DNA from: JAICIG01 sp035532215
GTDB taxonomy: Bacteria > Planctomycetota > Planctomycetia > Pirellulales > JAICIG01
Assembly: GCA_035532215.1 (NCBI GenBank)
Contig: DATKRK010000182.1
Span: 1-15,311, forward strand
Direction of reading: 5' to 3'
DNA: 15,311 nt
The notes beneath the pieces are model-generated. The model was not told the origin of the DNA. It did no database searches and worked only from the letters and a program-made list of their open reading frames with translations. Positions 1 through 7,507 of this stretch are shown piece after piece. The translations under genes and the position numbers were made by a program. The stretch's first letter is position 1; each line of letters begins with the position of its first letter.

Positions 1-198
1 GGCCTGCTGATCTACTTCCGAAAAAGCTATGCGGGTCATCCTTGACCACCCTTCCGTCTACGGAGTCATCGAGAATGGGCGTATTAAACCAAACAGCCGC
101 TGTCGTGAAAAGGCATCATTTCGCGCCGCGAGACGTATAAACAGCTACTTCTTTTCAATCGACTAACGACGAGGGCGCCCGACATGCAAGCCGCCGTT
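1..198. other. No recognisable gene at window edge
   Basis: I see no convincing gene here. A 45-codon reading frame opens at the ATG at 29 and stops at 164-166, but it has no ribosome binding site and resembles nothing I know. In the first frame, 14 codons run from base 1 to a TGA at 43-45, which could be the tail of a gene lying mostly outside the window. Composition is more mixed than in the coding blocks downstream. Confidence 0.4.
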
Positions 199-333
199 TA
201 AGCCGGATTATTCATCAGCCCACACTAACCCGAAGCGCAAGCGAGGTGGAGCAACGCACTTACCTCGCTGGCGCTTCGGGTTGGTATCGAGCGATTTGTC
301 AAGTAATAGCCGGGCTGTGAATAATCCGGGTTA
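199..333. repeat. Nested palindromic element (MITE-like, no ORF)
   Basis: Two sets of inverted arms are nested. The outer arms run from about 199-221 and 312-333. They read CCGGATTATTCA outward from one side and TGAATAATCCGG on the other, with one base missing in the right arm and one mismatch near the tip. The inner arms, 227-247 and 262-282, are 21 bases long with a single mismatch, around a 14-base loop. The whole unit could fold into one long cruciform or RNA hairpin. It has no room for a protein. Such elements are typical of dispersed, non-autonomous repeats; family membership and mobility are inferred. Confidence 0.75.
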
Positions 334-679
334 GGCCGATTTTTCGGCAAAAACGCGCACGATTTAGTCAACTACGCTTGAGATTCGGAAAGTAACGATT
401 GCGCGACCGCTAGGTTTTCAATGCCACCCGTTATGACTAAATCCAATGAGGGGCGTGCGTGTCCTGTGGTTTTTGTCGCACTGTTGGAGCCCCCGCCGGT
501 TGGCGCGTCGGCGAGCTTGGGAAGTAGCATCCGGCACGAACAGGTTAGTTTTAACATCACCCGGTTTGCCTAAGCGAAGCGAGTATCGTAAGTAGCTTGT
601 AAGGGGTGCTACTCCATTCCAGACTTGGCAAAAAGGCAGAGCCTTTGGCGTCGACGGCGAGGCTGAGGACCCAACCACG
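334..679. other. Gene-free leader upstream of the GGDEF gene
   Basis: No convincing gene. Small hairpins are present: GCCGA-TTTT-TCGGC just after 335, and AAAGGC-AGA-GCCTTT at 632-646, the latter close upstream of the cyclase gene and possibly in its leader. I see no strong sigma-70 promoter. Minus-strand reading frames here are low-complexity in character and overlap the start of the cyclase gene, so I treat them as chance. Confidence 0.45.
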
Positions 680-2062
680 GTGGCGGACGTTATAGGCTCA
701 CTACTGATTCTTGGAGTCGGGGTCGTCGTCCTTGTCTCGCTGACGGCGGGCGCGGTCGTCGGCTGGCATCTGCGCGGGCTCCGCGCCGGCCCCCTCGAAA
801 CGCCGCCCGATCCGCGAACGGGCGACGCGCCGGCGAGCGAAGACCTGAAAGCGAGCCTCGATGCCGAGAAAATCAAAGAATTGCTCGGACAACTCAAGCG
901 CCTGACGGATCGAGCCTCAAGCGGCATGGGCGAGCATAGCACCCGCGTCGAGAAGATCAGCCGCGAGATCGCGGCGCGTTGTTCGGGGGCCGATCCGCTG
1001 GAGCACGCGGTGCTCGGCGCCGCTCAGCAGTTGCTCCAGGCGAACGAGCAGTTGCGCGCCGAGTTGGACGCCGCCAAAGGGCAAATGCAGAACCACGCGC
1101 AGCAGATCGAAGCCCACATGGCCGAGGCGCGCACGGATGGGCTTTGCGGCGTCGCCAATCGCCGCGCCTTCGACGAAGAACTCCAACGCCGCTTCGAGGC
1201 CCTGGAGCGAGAAGGAAAGCCCTTCTCGCTGATCTTGCTGGACGTCGACCACTTCAAGCGCTTCAACGATCAGCACGGCCACCAGGCGGGAGACGAGGTG
1301 CTGCGCGCCGCGGGGCGCGTGCTGTCGGAGAACGTGCGGGATTGCGACATCGTGACCCGATACGGCGGAGAAGAATTCGCCGTGATCGTGCCGGAGTGCT
1401 CCTTCCTCGAGGCCCAGGTGATCGCGGAACGCCTGCGCATTTCGCTGGCCGAACAGCGGATCGTACACGAAGGCAAGACGCTGCGGGTGACGGCCAGCCT
1501 GGGCGTGGCCGAAGCCCGAGCCGGCCAAAACCCCGGCGCCGTCGTCCAGCACGCGGATCAGGCCCTATACGCCGCCAAGCAGAACGGGCGCAACTGCACC
1601 TATTTTTTCAACGGCCAGACGTGCGAGCAATTCGATGCGGCCTGGTTCGAGTCGAATCGCGACATGCTGGAAGCCGTCCAGCAACAGCTCGACGAGGAGC
1701 AGAGGACCGGCGCGCCCATCGATCGGCGCGGCCAGCCGCGGCGGCCTTTTCCCACCAATCAATTCATCGCGCCCTATCTCAACGGCCAAATACCCACCCG
1801 GGACATGTTCCAGCAGGTCCTCTGCCACGACATTTCCTCCGGGGGCTTTTCCTTCCTGCTCCCGCAACCGCCCCGATTCGATTCGATCATCGTGGCGCTG
1901 GGCATGCCGCCGAACGTGACTTATCTGACGGGCCGGATCGTTCACACCAGCGCCAGCAGCCCCAACGGCCAATCGATGTACCTGGTTGGCTGCCGCTTCA
2001 TGGGGCGCATCGAACTGAACATCGAGTGCGCCGACGCTCGCCTGGAAGCCGCGACGGTTTGA
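680..2062 (+). CDS. Membrane-anchored GGDEF diguanylate cyclase with C-terminal PilZ-like domain
   Basis: Predicted to make cyclic di-GMP from two GTP. One N-terminal transmembrane segment (residues about 5-29) is followed by a charged, coiled-coil-like helical region (about 55-150) and a GGDEF domain (about 155-315). The active-site signature is GGEEF at 229-233. The product-inhibition I-site RDCD at 220-223 sits exactly five residues before it, so both catalysis and feedback inhibition look intact. The C-terminal part carries RRGQPRR (349-355) and DISSGGF (384-390). These match the RxxxR and D/NxSxxG signature of PilZ c-di-GMP-binding domains and are followed by a plausible beta-barrel ending near YLVGCRF. 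The start is a GTG with GAGG about 11 bases upstream. The gene is convergent with a hybrid histidine kinase. The GGDEF call is secure; the PilZ call rests on the two motifs. Confidence 0.93.
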   Translation: MADVIGSLLILGVGVVVLVSLTAGAVVGWHLRGLRAGPLETPPDPRTGDAPASEDLKASLDAEKIKELLGQLKRLTDRASSGMGEHSTRVEKISREIAARCSGADPLEHAVLGAAQQLLQANEQLRAELDAAKGQMQNHAQQIEAHMAEARTDGLCGVANRRAFDEELQRRFEALEREGKPFSLILLDVDHFKRFNDQHGHQAGDEVLRAAGRVLSENVRDCDIVTRYGGEEFAVIVPECSFLEAQVIAERLRISLAEQRIVHEGKTLRVTASLGVAEARAGQNPGAVVQHADQALYAAKQNGRNCTYFFNGQTCEQFDAAWFESNRDMLEAVQQQLDEEQRTGAPIDRRGQPRRPFPTNQFIAPYLNGQIPTRDMFQQVLCHDISSGGFSFLLPQPPRFDSIIVALGMPPNVTYLTGRIVHTSASSPNGQSMYLVGCRFMGRIELNIECADARLEAATV

Positions 2063-2080
2063 TCGCCGCCGGGGCGATCA
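2060..2080. terminator. Shared hairpin between convergent genes
   Basis: TGATCGCC and GGCGATCA form a perfect 8-bp stem around the loop GCCGG. The left arm begins with the TGA stop of the cyclase. The right arm ends with the complement of the TGA stop of the histidine kinase. No T-run follows on either strand, so intrinsic termination in both directions is possible but not proven. Confidence 0.45.
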
Positions 2081-4555
2081 GCCTTGTTCCATCTCCGCCA
2101 GCATGGCTTGCAGCGCGTCGACCTGAATCGGCTTCGTCAAGTGGTAATTGAAGCCCGCCTCGAAAGAGCGGCGATAATCTTCGTCGCGACCGTAGCCGGT
2201 CAGGGCCACGAGCACTCGCTCCTCGCCTTCGGGTTGCGCGCGCAAGCGGCGCGCGACTTCGTAACCGTCCATGCCCGGCAGGCCGATATCCAAGAGCACG
2301 ATCCGCGGGCGAAACTGAGCGGCGACTTCCAGGGCCTCGACGCCATCGTGTACGGCTCGCACGACGTACCCCAGATGCTTGAGCAACAACTGCAAGGCGT
2401 GCGCCGCGTCGCGATTGTCCTCGACCAGCAACACGCCCGGCGCTGGAGAGTTGTTGCTGAACAATTTTGTTTCTTGCGCGGACGCCAACGGGGAATCGTC
2501 CTGCTCGCGCGGCAGGGCGGGCAGGAAAACGACGAATTCGCTGCCTTTGCCCAAGCCCTCGCTGCGCGCCTCGACGCGACCGCCGTGCAACGCGACGAGG
2601 CTTCTGACCATCGTCAAGCCAATCCCTAACCCGCCTTGCGAGCGGTCCAGCGATCGCTCGGCCTGGGCGAACAGATCGAAGGCCCGGGCCAGCGTTTCCG
2701 TCCCCATGCCCAGGCCGTCGTCCGAAACGCGAATTTCCGCCTCGGCCGCCGCGCGATTGACGGCCAGGCGAATTCGGCCGCCGGGCTCCGTGTATTTGGT
2801 CGCGTTGTTCAGCAGGTTGTTCAGGATTTGCTCCAGACGCGTGGGATCGCCGTCCACGCGGATGCGTTCGGAGGGGAGCGAAAGTTCGAAGCGTTGCCGG
2901 CGCGAATCGACCAGCGGCCGGATGGCCGCCGACACGCGCTCGACGAGCTCCGTCAGATCGACGACTTCGCGGTGCAGCGTGACCTTGCCGCGCGTGACTC
3001 GCGCCACGTCGAGCAAATCGTCGATCAGTCGCGTCATGTTCTGCAACTGCCGCTGGGCGATTTCGCGGGCCTGCCGGGCCTCTTGCGCGTCGAGGTCGGA
3101 CAAATCGAGCAAACTCACGGCGTTCGTCACCGCCGCCAAGGGATTGCGCAATTCGTGCCCCAGCATCGCCAAGAATTCGTCTTTGCGGCGGCTCGATTCC
3201 TCGAGCGCCGCTTGCGCCTGCTTCAATTCGTGGATGTCGGTCAACGTGCCGAACCAGCGGATGATGCGGCCCGCCGCGTCGCGCGCCGGCAGCGCCCGGA
3301 CCAGATGCCAGCGGTACTTTCCGGTGCGCCGGTCCTTGCAACGGAACTCGTTTTCGTAGACGTTGCCCGAGATCAGGGCCTCGCGCCAGGCGGCCACCGA
3401 GCGTTCGGCGTCGTCGGGGTGGAGAATCGTCGGCCACTTGTCGTCGTCTTCCGCGCCCTCGGAAAGCCCCGTGAATTCATACCACCGCCGGTTGAAGTAA
3501 TCCGTCGCGCCGTCCGGGCTCGCGGACCAGACCATTTGCGGCATCGCATCGGCCAATTGCCTGAATCTCGCCTCGCTGTTGCTCAACTCGCGGTACAACC
3601 GGGCGTTATCCAACGCGATGGCCGCTTGCGCCGCGATGGCCGTGACGAGTCGTTCCACGCGCTCGCTGAACACGCCCGGGCTGGCATGGGCGAAGAACAG
3701 CCCGCCCAGCAACTTGCCTTGGCGAGAAATCACCGGCGCGGCCAGATAACTTCGCAAAGGCGGATAGCCGGACGGGAATCCGTCGAACGGAGTTCGAACT
3801 GCATAACGCGGATCTTCCAGCAGGTCCGCCACCCGCAACACTCCCCCGCCGTGGAACGTCGGCTCGAACAGCGATGCGATCCGAGGGATCGAAAAGGCGG
3901 CCGAGATTTCGCGCGAGATTCCCGACAAGGCGTAAATCGGGCCGCCCGCCTGCGGTTCGTCGTCGGCATTGGCATAAAAGACGCCGAACTGGGCCCCGCT
4001 GACGTCGGTGGCGGCGTCGGTGAGCGTTTGCATCAGCCGGCCCAAGTCGAGTTCGGCGGCCAGCGCGACTCCGATGCGATTGACCGTTTCCAGCATGCGA
4101 GTCTGCTCGCGCATGAGTTCGTCGGCGCGCTGCTGGCGAGCGATCTGGCGCGAGAGTTCGTCGATCCGCTGATTCAACTCCAAGAAGCGGCTCGTCGCCG
4201 ATTCTTTGGGGGTCAGCCGCAACAGCGTCGCCAGCGATTGGCCGGGTGCGGCGAAGGCCGTGCCTTCGACGCGGCACGCGAACAGCGCGCCTTCCTGCGA
4301 TTTCAAGAGCAGCACGCTGGAACTCCAACGCCGGCCGGGACCAGGGTTATTTGGGCAGAGCGAGGCTGGGTCGCAATCGCCCGCGACCAACTCGGCGAAA
4401 CGCTTGCCGACGAGGCTCTCGTCGCGCGGGGCCAGCCACGTCGAGGCGGCGGAGTTGGCCGCCAGAATTTCGCCCTCCGCGGAAAGCAGCAGCATCGCTT
4501 CCGGCAGCAGTTCGGCGACTTCTAAAAATGCTTCGATCGACACGATGCCTCTCAT
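2078..4555 (-). CDS. Soluble hybrid sensor histidine kinase (PAS-GAF-PAS-HisKA-HATPase-REC)
   Basis: An 825-residue cytoplasmic sensor kinase with no membrane segment. In order: a PAS-like domain (about 5-110), a short coiled coil, a GAF domain (about 154-320), a PAS/PAC domain (about 325-445, with YRWHLVRALP and GTLTDI), a HisKA dimerisation domain and a HATPase domain. The H-box is LGHELRNPL with phosphoacceptor H467. The ATPase has N-box NNLLNNATKY, G1 DDGLGMG and G2 GGLGIGL. The C-terminal receiver has the phosphoacceptor D756 in LLDIGLPGMDGYE and a conserved lysine in LTKP. The reading frame is open up to 4831, but the likely promoter lies at 4842-4869, so starts near 4831 would be leaderless. 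I chose the ATG at 4555 with GGAG six bases upstream. The ATG at 4621, or one near 4712, is also possible. The signal sensed and the output partner are unknown. Confidence 0.92.
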   Translation of the reverse strand: MRGIVSIEAFLEVAELLPEAMLLLSAEGEILAANSAASTWLAPRDESLVGKRFAELVAGDCDPASLCPNNPGPGRRWSSSVLLLKSQEGALFACRVEGTAFAAPGQSLATLLRLTPKESATSRFLELNQRIDELSRQIARQQRADELMREQTRMLETVNRIGVALAAELDLGRLMQTLTDAATDVSGAQFGVFYANADDEPQAGGPIYALSGISREISAAFSIPRIASLFEPTFHGGGVLRVADLLEDPRYAVRTPFDGFPSGYPPLRSYLAAPVISRQGKLLGGLFFAHASPGVFSERVERLVTAIAAQAAIALDNARLYRELSNSEARFRQLADAMPQMVWSASPDGATDYFNRRWYEFTGLSEGAEDDDKWPTILHPDDAERSVAAWREALISGNVYENEFRCKDRRTGKYRWHLVRALPARDAAGRIIRWFGTLTDIHELKQAQAALEESSRRKDEFLAMLGHELRNPLAAVTNAVSLLDLSDLDAQEARQAREIAQRQLQNMTRLIDDLLDVARVTRGKVTLHREVVDLTELVERVSAAIRPLVDSRRQRFELSLPSERIRVDGDPTRLEQILNNLLNNATKYTEPGGRIRLAVNRAAAEAEIRVSDDGLGMGTETLARAFDLFAQAERSLDRSQGGLGIGLTMVRSLVALHGGRVEARSEGLGKGSEFVVFLPALPREQDDSPLASAQETKLFSNNSPAPGVLLVEDNRDAAHALQLLLKHLGYVVRAVHDGVEALEVAAQFRPRIVLLDIGLPGMDGYEVARRLRAQPEGEERVLVALTGYGRDEDYRRSFEAGFNYHLTKPIQVDALQAMLAEMEQG

Positions 4556-4623
4556 CCCCGGCTCCGTGCCCAAGCCGGATCTTCGGTCGCCGTTGCGCCG
4601 GATGCGGCGCTGAATGCTCATGG

Positions 4624-4641
4624 GCTCCGGCCGGCCGGAGC
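4624..4641. repeat. Perfect 18-bp GC palindrome in kinase leader
   Basis: GCTCCGGCCGGCCGGAGC is a perfect palindrome immediately upstream of the ATG at 4621. On the minus strand it places GGAG next to that ATG. It could be a protein-binding site or simply GC-rich chance sequence. A further hairpin-forming stretch lies near 4790-4812. Confidence 0.5.
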
Positions 4642-4841
4642 GAAGTTTCAAACCGTCCGCCGTCCCGGCGCAAGCGTCGAAATCAACATTGAAGACGCGC
4701 GCTTCCTTCATGGAAACGCATCGGATCTGTCCGGAACGACAAGAGTTGTCGGCCGCCAGTATGGGCGCCGAACCGATAGACCGCCCCCGACGCCCTGCCG
4801 CAGGCGGGGCGCCGCAGCGTCTGACGACCAAGCAAGGCCCT

Positions 4842-4869
4842 ATTATAGTGTCTAACCGGCGGCGTTCAA
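4842..4869 (-). promoter_or_regulatory. Sigma-70-type promoter for the hybrid histidine kinase
   Basis: Read on the minus strand, TTGAAC (4869-4864) is separated by 16 bases from a perfect TATAAT (4847-4842). The predicted start of transcription is near 4835. The -35 hexamer overlaps the TGA stop codon of aroB (4866-4868), so the kinase gene can be expressed independently of aroB. It also implies a long leader of about 210-280 bases, depending on the start codon used. Confidence 0.65.
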
Positions 4870-5963
4870 CTCGCCGCCAGTGCCGCCCGCACGTCGTCGT
4901 CGCTCACCCCGCCGACGAGTTCCATTCGCCCCATTTCGGCGGGCAGCACGAACCGCAAGCGGCCGTGTTCGACTTTTTTGTCGCGCGACATGGCCGCCAG
5001 CACCTCGTCGGCGCCGAGCGCGGCCGGGGCCTCGACCGGCAAGCCCAACAGGGCCAATAGGTCTCGTTGCCTGGCGGTGAACGCGGCATCGACGCGCCCC
5101 AACCGTTCGGCCAGGCGGCTGGCGCAGAGCATGCCGATCGAGACGGCCTCGCCATGCAGCAAGCGGCCGTAGCCGGTCAATGTTTCGAACGCGTGGCAGA
5201 ACGTGTGGCCGTAATTCAAGACGGCCCGTGCGCCGGTCTCTTCGCGTTCGTCCTGGCTGACGACCTGGGCTTTCAACTCGCAACTGCGCGCGATCACGTG
5301 TTGCAACACTTCCGGTCGCCGCGCGACGAGGCCGTCGACGTGGCGTTCGAGATAGGCAAAGAACTCGGCGTCGAGGATCACGCCGTACTTGACGACTTCG
5401 GCCAGCCCGGCACGATACTCGCGCGGCGGCAGCGTGGCCAGCACGTCGGTGTCGATCAGCACCCCGAGCGGCTGCCAGAAGGCGCCGACCATGTTCTTGG
5501 CCCGCGGCAGGTTGATGCCCACCTTGCCGCCCACGGAACTATCGACTTGCGCCAGCAGGGTCGTGGGGACTTGCACGAAGGCCAGGCCGCGCGCGTAGGT
5601 CGCCGCCACGAAGCCCGCCAGGTCGCCGACCACGCCGCCGCCAACGGCGACGATCGCCGATTTGCGATCGGCGCCCAAATCGAGCAGCTTTTCCCAGATT
5701 TCGTGGGCCGTTTCCGCGCACTTGCTCAGCTCGCCCGGCTCGATCACGATCAGGTCGACGGTCGCGCCCGATTCCGCCAGGTTCGAGGCGGCTTCGACCG
5801 CGTGCGGCTCTTGCACGTGGCTGTCGGTGATGACGACGGCGTGGGTGGTGCGGCGCCTGGCGACAAGAAAGCGACCGGCTTCGGCCAGCAGACCGGCGCC
5901 AATCTCGATCGAATAGCTGCGTTCGGCGAGCGATACGTGAACGGTGCGAATTTCGGCAGTCAC
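4866..5963 (-). CDS. aroB: 3-dehydroquinate synthase
   Basis: Catalyses the second step of the shikimate pathway, converting DAHP to 3-dehydroquinate with NAD+ and a divalent metal. The protein has 365 residues, normal for the family. Diagnostic blocks are GGGVVGDLAGF (108-118, nucleotide binding), PTTLLAQVDSSVGGK (133-147), RAGLAEVVKYG (184-194), NYGHTFCHAFE (250-260) and LLHGEAVSIGM (268-278). The three expected metal ligands are present as E189, H253 and H270. The start is GTG at 5963 with GAAGG about eight bases upstream. A small ORF lies 60 bases upstream on the same strand, so the two may be co-transcribed. The gene is complete and typical. Confidence 0.97.
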   Translation of the reverse strand: MTAEIRTVHVSLAERSYSIEIGAGLLAEAGRFLVARRRTTHAVVITDSHVQEPHAVEAASNLAESGATVDLIVIEPGELSKCAETAHEIWEKLLDLGADRKSAIVAVGGGVVGDLAGFVAATYARGLAFVQVPTTLLAQVDSSVGGKVGINLPRAKNMVGAFWQPLGVLIDTDVLATLPPREYRAGLAEVVKYGVILDAEFFAYLERHVDGLVARRPEVLQHVIARSCELKAQVVSQDEREETGARAVLNYGHTFCHAFETLTGYGRLLHGEAVSIGMLCASRLAERLGRVDAAFTARQRDLLALLGLPVEAPAALGADEVLAAMSRDKKVEHGRLRFVLPAEMGRMELVGGVSDDDVRAALAAS

Positions 5964-6023
5964 AACAGCGCCTTCGTGGGCATTGGGCCAGGAAGGGACC
6001 GTGCCGGCCCCGCTTCGTGCTGC

Positions 6024-6245
6024 TTACTTGACCCGTTCCAAGTCGTCCGCAGTGACGGTAATCTGCCGGCAGAACCCGGTGTGCAGCCGCACGTAGTCGA
6101 GATCGGCGGCCGCCTGCGGGGCGGCGTGCAGTTGGGCGCCCACGCGCTGGCGGTCGGCTTCGTCCCAATTGTCGAACTCTTCGGGCCAGATCGTCTGTTC
6201 TTCCACGACCAGGGCTTCACGATAGGGATCAAACGCGTTGGCCAT
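6024..6245 (-). CDS. Small acidic hypothetical protein upstream of aroB
   Basis: A 73-residue protein beginning MANAFDPYREALVVEEQTIW. It contains a cluster of acidic and aromatic residues (WPEEFDNWDEADR) and no cysteine pair or membrane segment. I do not recognise the family. Support comes from coding-like codon use, its position 60 bases ahead of aroB on the same strand, and a TATACT -10-like box at 6298-6293. The start at ATG 6245 gives a leader of about 40 bases. A GTG at 6272 would add nine residues but leave a leader of only about 14 bases. No strong Shine-Dalgarno is seen at either start. Confidence 0.65.
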   Translation of the reverse strand: MANAFDPYREALVVEEQTIWPEEFDNWDEADRQRVGAQLHAAPQAAADLDYVRLHTGFCRQITVTADDLERVK

Positions 6246-6292
6246 CGCTCGCACTCGCTTATACGGATTCACGCACGGCAGCTAATTTCGCC

Positions 6293-6298
6293 AGTATA
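6293..6298 (-). promoter_or_regulatory. Possible -10 box for the small ORF and aroB
   Basis: On the minus strand TATACT follows a short A-run. The hexamer 17 bases upstream is CTTCCC, a poor -35. Position and AT-richness against a GC-rich background suggest a promoter serving the small ORF and probably aroB. Confidence 0.35.
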
Positions 6299-6523
6299 CT
6301 TTTCTCAGGGAGATAGGGAAGTGGCGATTGTGCGGCGACCGTTGCGGGTTTTGCTCAAAATGACGAGCGGTTGCGAGAGAGCGTATCAGCCCGCATAATA
6401 ACCGGGATTAAATAACCTCGCAAATTCGAGCGTCATCATTGCCGAAATCGCTTCACTGCCGGCGTCCGGCGCCTTGGGCATCGAGATGCTTTTCAATCCT
6501 TCCCTTGAGCGCAAACCCGGTTT

Positions 6524-6781
6524 CGCCCCTGACGGGGCTGACGACTATTCTTGGACTTTAGCTGCCCAGGGGCTTGCGCCCCTGGCTACATTCTGTCGCC
6601 GCTACGCGGCTGGTTTTTTTCTGATCGAGCGGCGCGGGTCGGCCAACGTCTTTCCGACGTTGGTGAATGAGCGTCGCTGGCAACATGTAGCTCAGTCCCG
6701 TAGGGACGAAAGATTGTAGCCAGGGGCGCAAGCCCCTGGAGTGGCGTCAAAACCGAGGGGTCGTCAGCCCCGTTAGGGGCG
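6524..6781. repeat. Composite nested inverted-repeat element (258 bp)
   Basis: The terminal inverted arms (6524-6545 and 6760-6781) are 22 bases long with one mismatch; they begin CGCCCCTGACGGGGC. Inside them lies a perfect 25-base inverted pair (6566-6590 and 6715-6739). Each of these is itself a hairpin, CCAGGGGC-TTGC-GCCCCTGG in the left arm. The core contains a further 8-bp hairpin, CCAACGTC-TTTCC-GACGTTGG (6643-6663), and a run of T at 6614-6620. A reading frame through the element (6474-6719, +) has no ribosome binding site and reads through the palindromes, so I do not call it a gene. The layout resembles a non-autonomous MITE or composite REP-type element. Confidence 0.75.
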
Positions 6782-6989
6782 ATATCAACTCGGCGCGATG
6801 GGTTAGGAAGTTATTCAATCGTCGATGCTAATTCCGTCGATCGAGTCATTGACGGGAGGCGCTTCGGGAAGAAATGGAAACACGCGGTTCGAACGGCTCA
6901 ACAGCAGCTGAAGAAGCAAGGGATAATCGTGCTGCGGCTCGGGACGTGGTCTCTCCAGCCGTAACCGAGCGGGGCGTGAGGAGACTGCG

Positions 6990-7346
6990 ATGGCTGAACG
7001 ACATTCAATCGGCGGCGCCGAAGAAGATGGCGATTTCCCGGAGGGATGTGAAGGTTGCGATGGCAGCGGGGTTAGAGCACCCGCATCTCCATCATGCCGC
7101 CTTCCAAAACTTGGCGGTTGGGTTGTCGTGGAACGATGCGACGCGTGCGAGCGATTTCCCAACGACCTTTCCGCGGCTGCCTCGCTATATGGCGAAGTCA
7201 AATGGATACAATGCGCCTCGGGCGGCTGGCATGCTGTAGGTCGAAGGTTTGCGTCGCTCGCGGTCGCGCGGTCGGATCTGGATACGATGGAGGATGTCGA
7301 GGCGCTCGGCTCGGGATCGCGACGCTTCCAGCTCGCGCTGAATTAG
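6990..7346 (+). CDS. Small two-CXXC zinc-ribbon-like protein
   Basis: A 118-residue protein with two CXXC pairs, C20-x-x-C23 in CEGCDGSG and C50-x-x-C53 in ERCDACERF. They are separated by a short linker containing GGWVVVE. The four cysteines could bind one zinc ion. I associate the pattern CxxCxGSG followed by VERCDxCERF with small planctomycete proteins of unknown function; this is from memory, not a search. The ATG has a strong Shine-Dalgarno (GAGGAG, six bases upstream), which supports the start. The C-terminal 35 residues show no motif. The gene stands alone between a repeat element and the CoA-transferase gene. Confidence 0.65.
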   Translation: MAERHSIGGAEEDGDFPEGCEGCDGSGVRAPASPSCRLPKLGGWVVVERCDACERFPNDLSAAASLYGEVKWIQCASGGWHAVGRRFASLAVARSDLDTMEDVEALGSGSRRFQLALN

Positions 7347-7507
7347 GGCGGGGAACTCGTCCCATTTCGATCGCGGTACGCTAGGCTGCCAATGCGGCCT
7401 TGCGGAATTCCTGGGGCATCGCTCCGCTCTGCCGCCAGGCGCGCCGGCGCCTTTCCGGCGACCGTCCGTCATTTTCCTGATTTTGACCGACTCATGCGAG
7501 GTTTCCC

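Noticed and set aside
29..166. 45-codon frame beginning at ATG 29
   Set aside because: No Shine-Dalgarno, no recognisable motif, and the window edge prevents a check of context.
199..333. CRISPR array
   Set aside because: The repeats are inverted and nested, not evenly spaced direct repeats with unique spacers; no cas genes are present.
418..942. Minus-strand 174-codon frame
   Set aside because: Its 5' half is antisense to the cyclase gene, and the translation is serine/arginine-rich with no motif.
2084..4525. Long open frames on the plus strand opposite the histidine kinase
   Set aside because: They are antisense shadows of a GC-rich gene whose true frame shows every expected kinase motif.
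6474..6719. 81-codon plus-strand frame
   Set aside because: It runs through the palindromic element, has no ribosome binding site, and its translation is just the repeat read in one frame.
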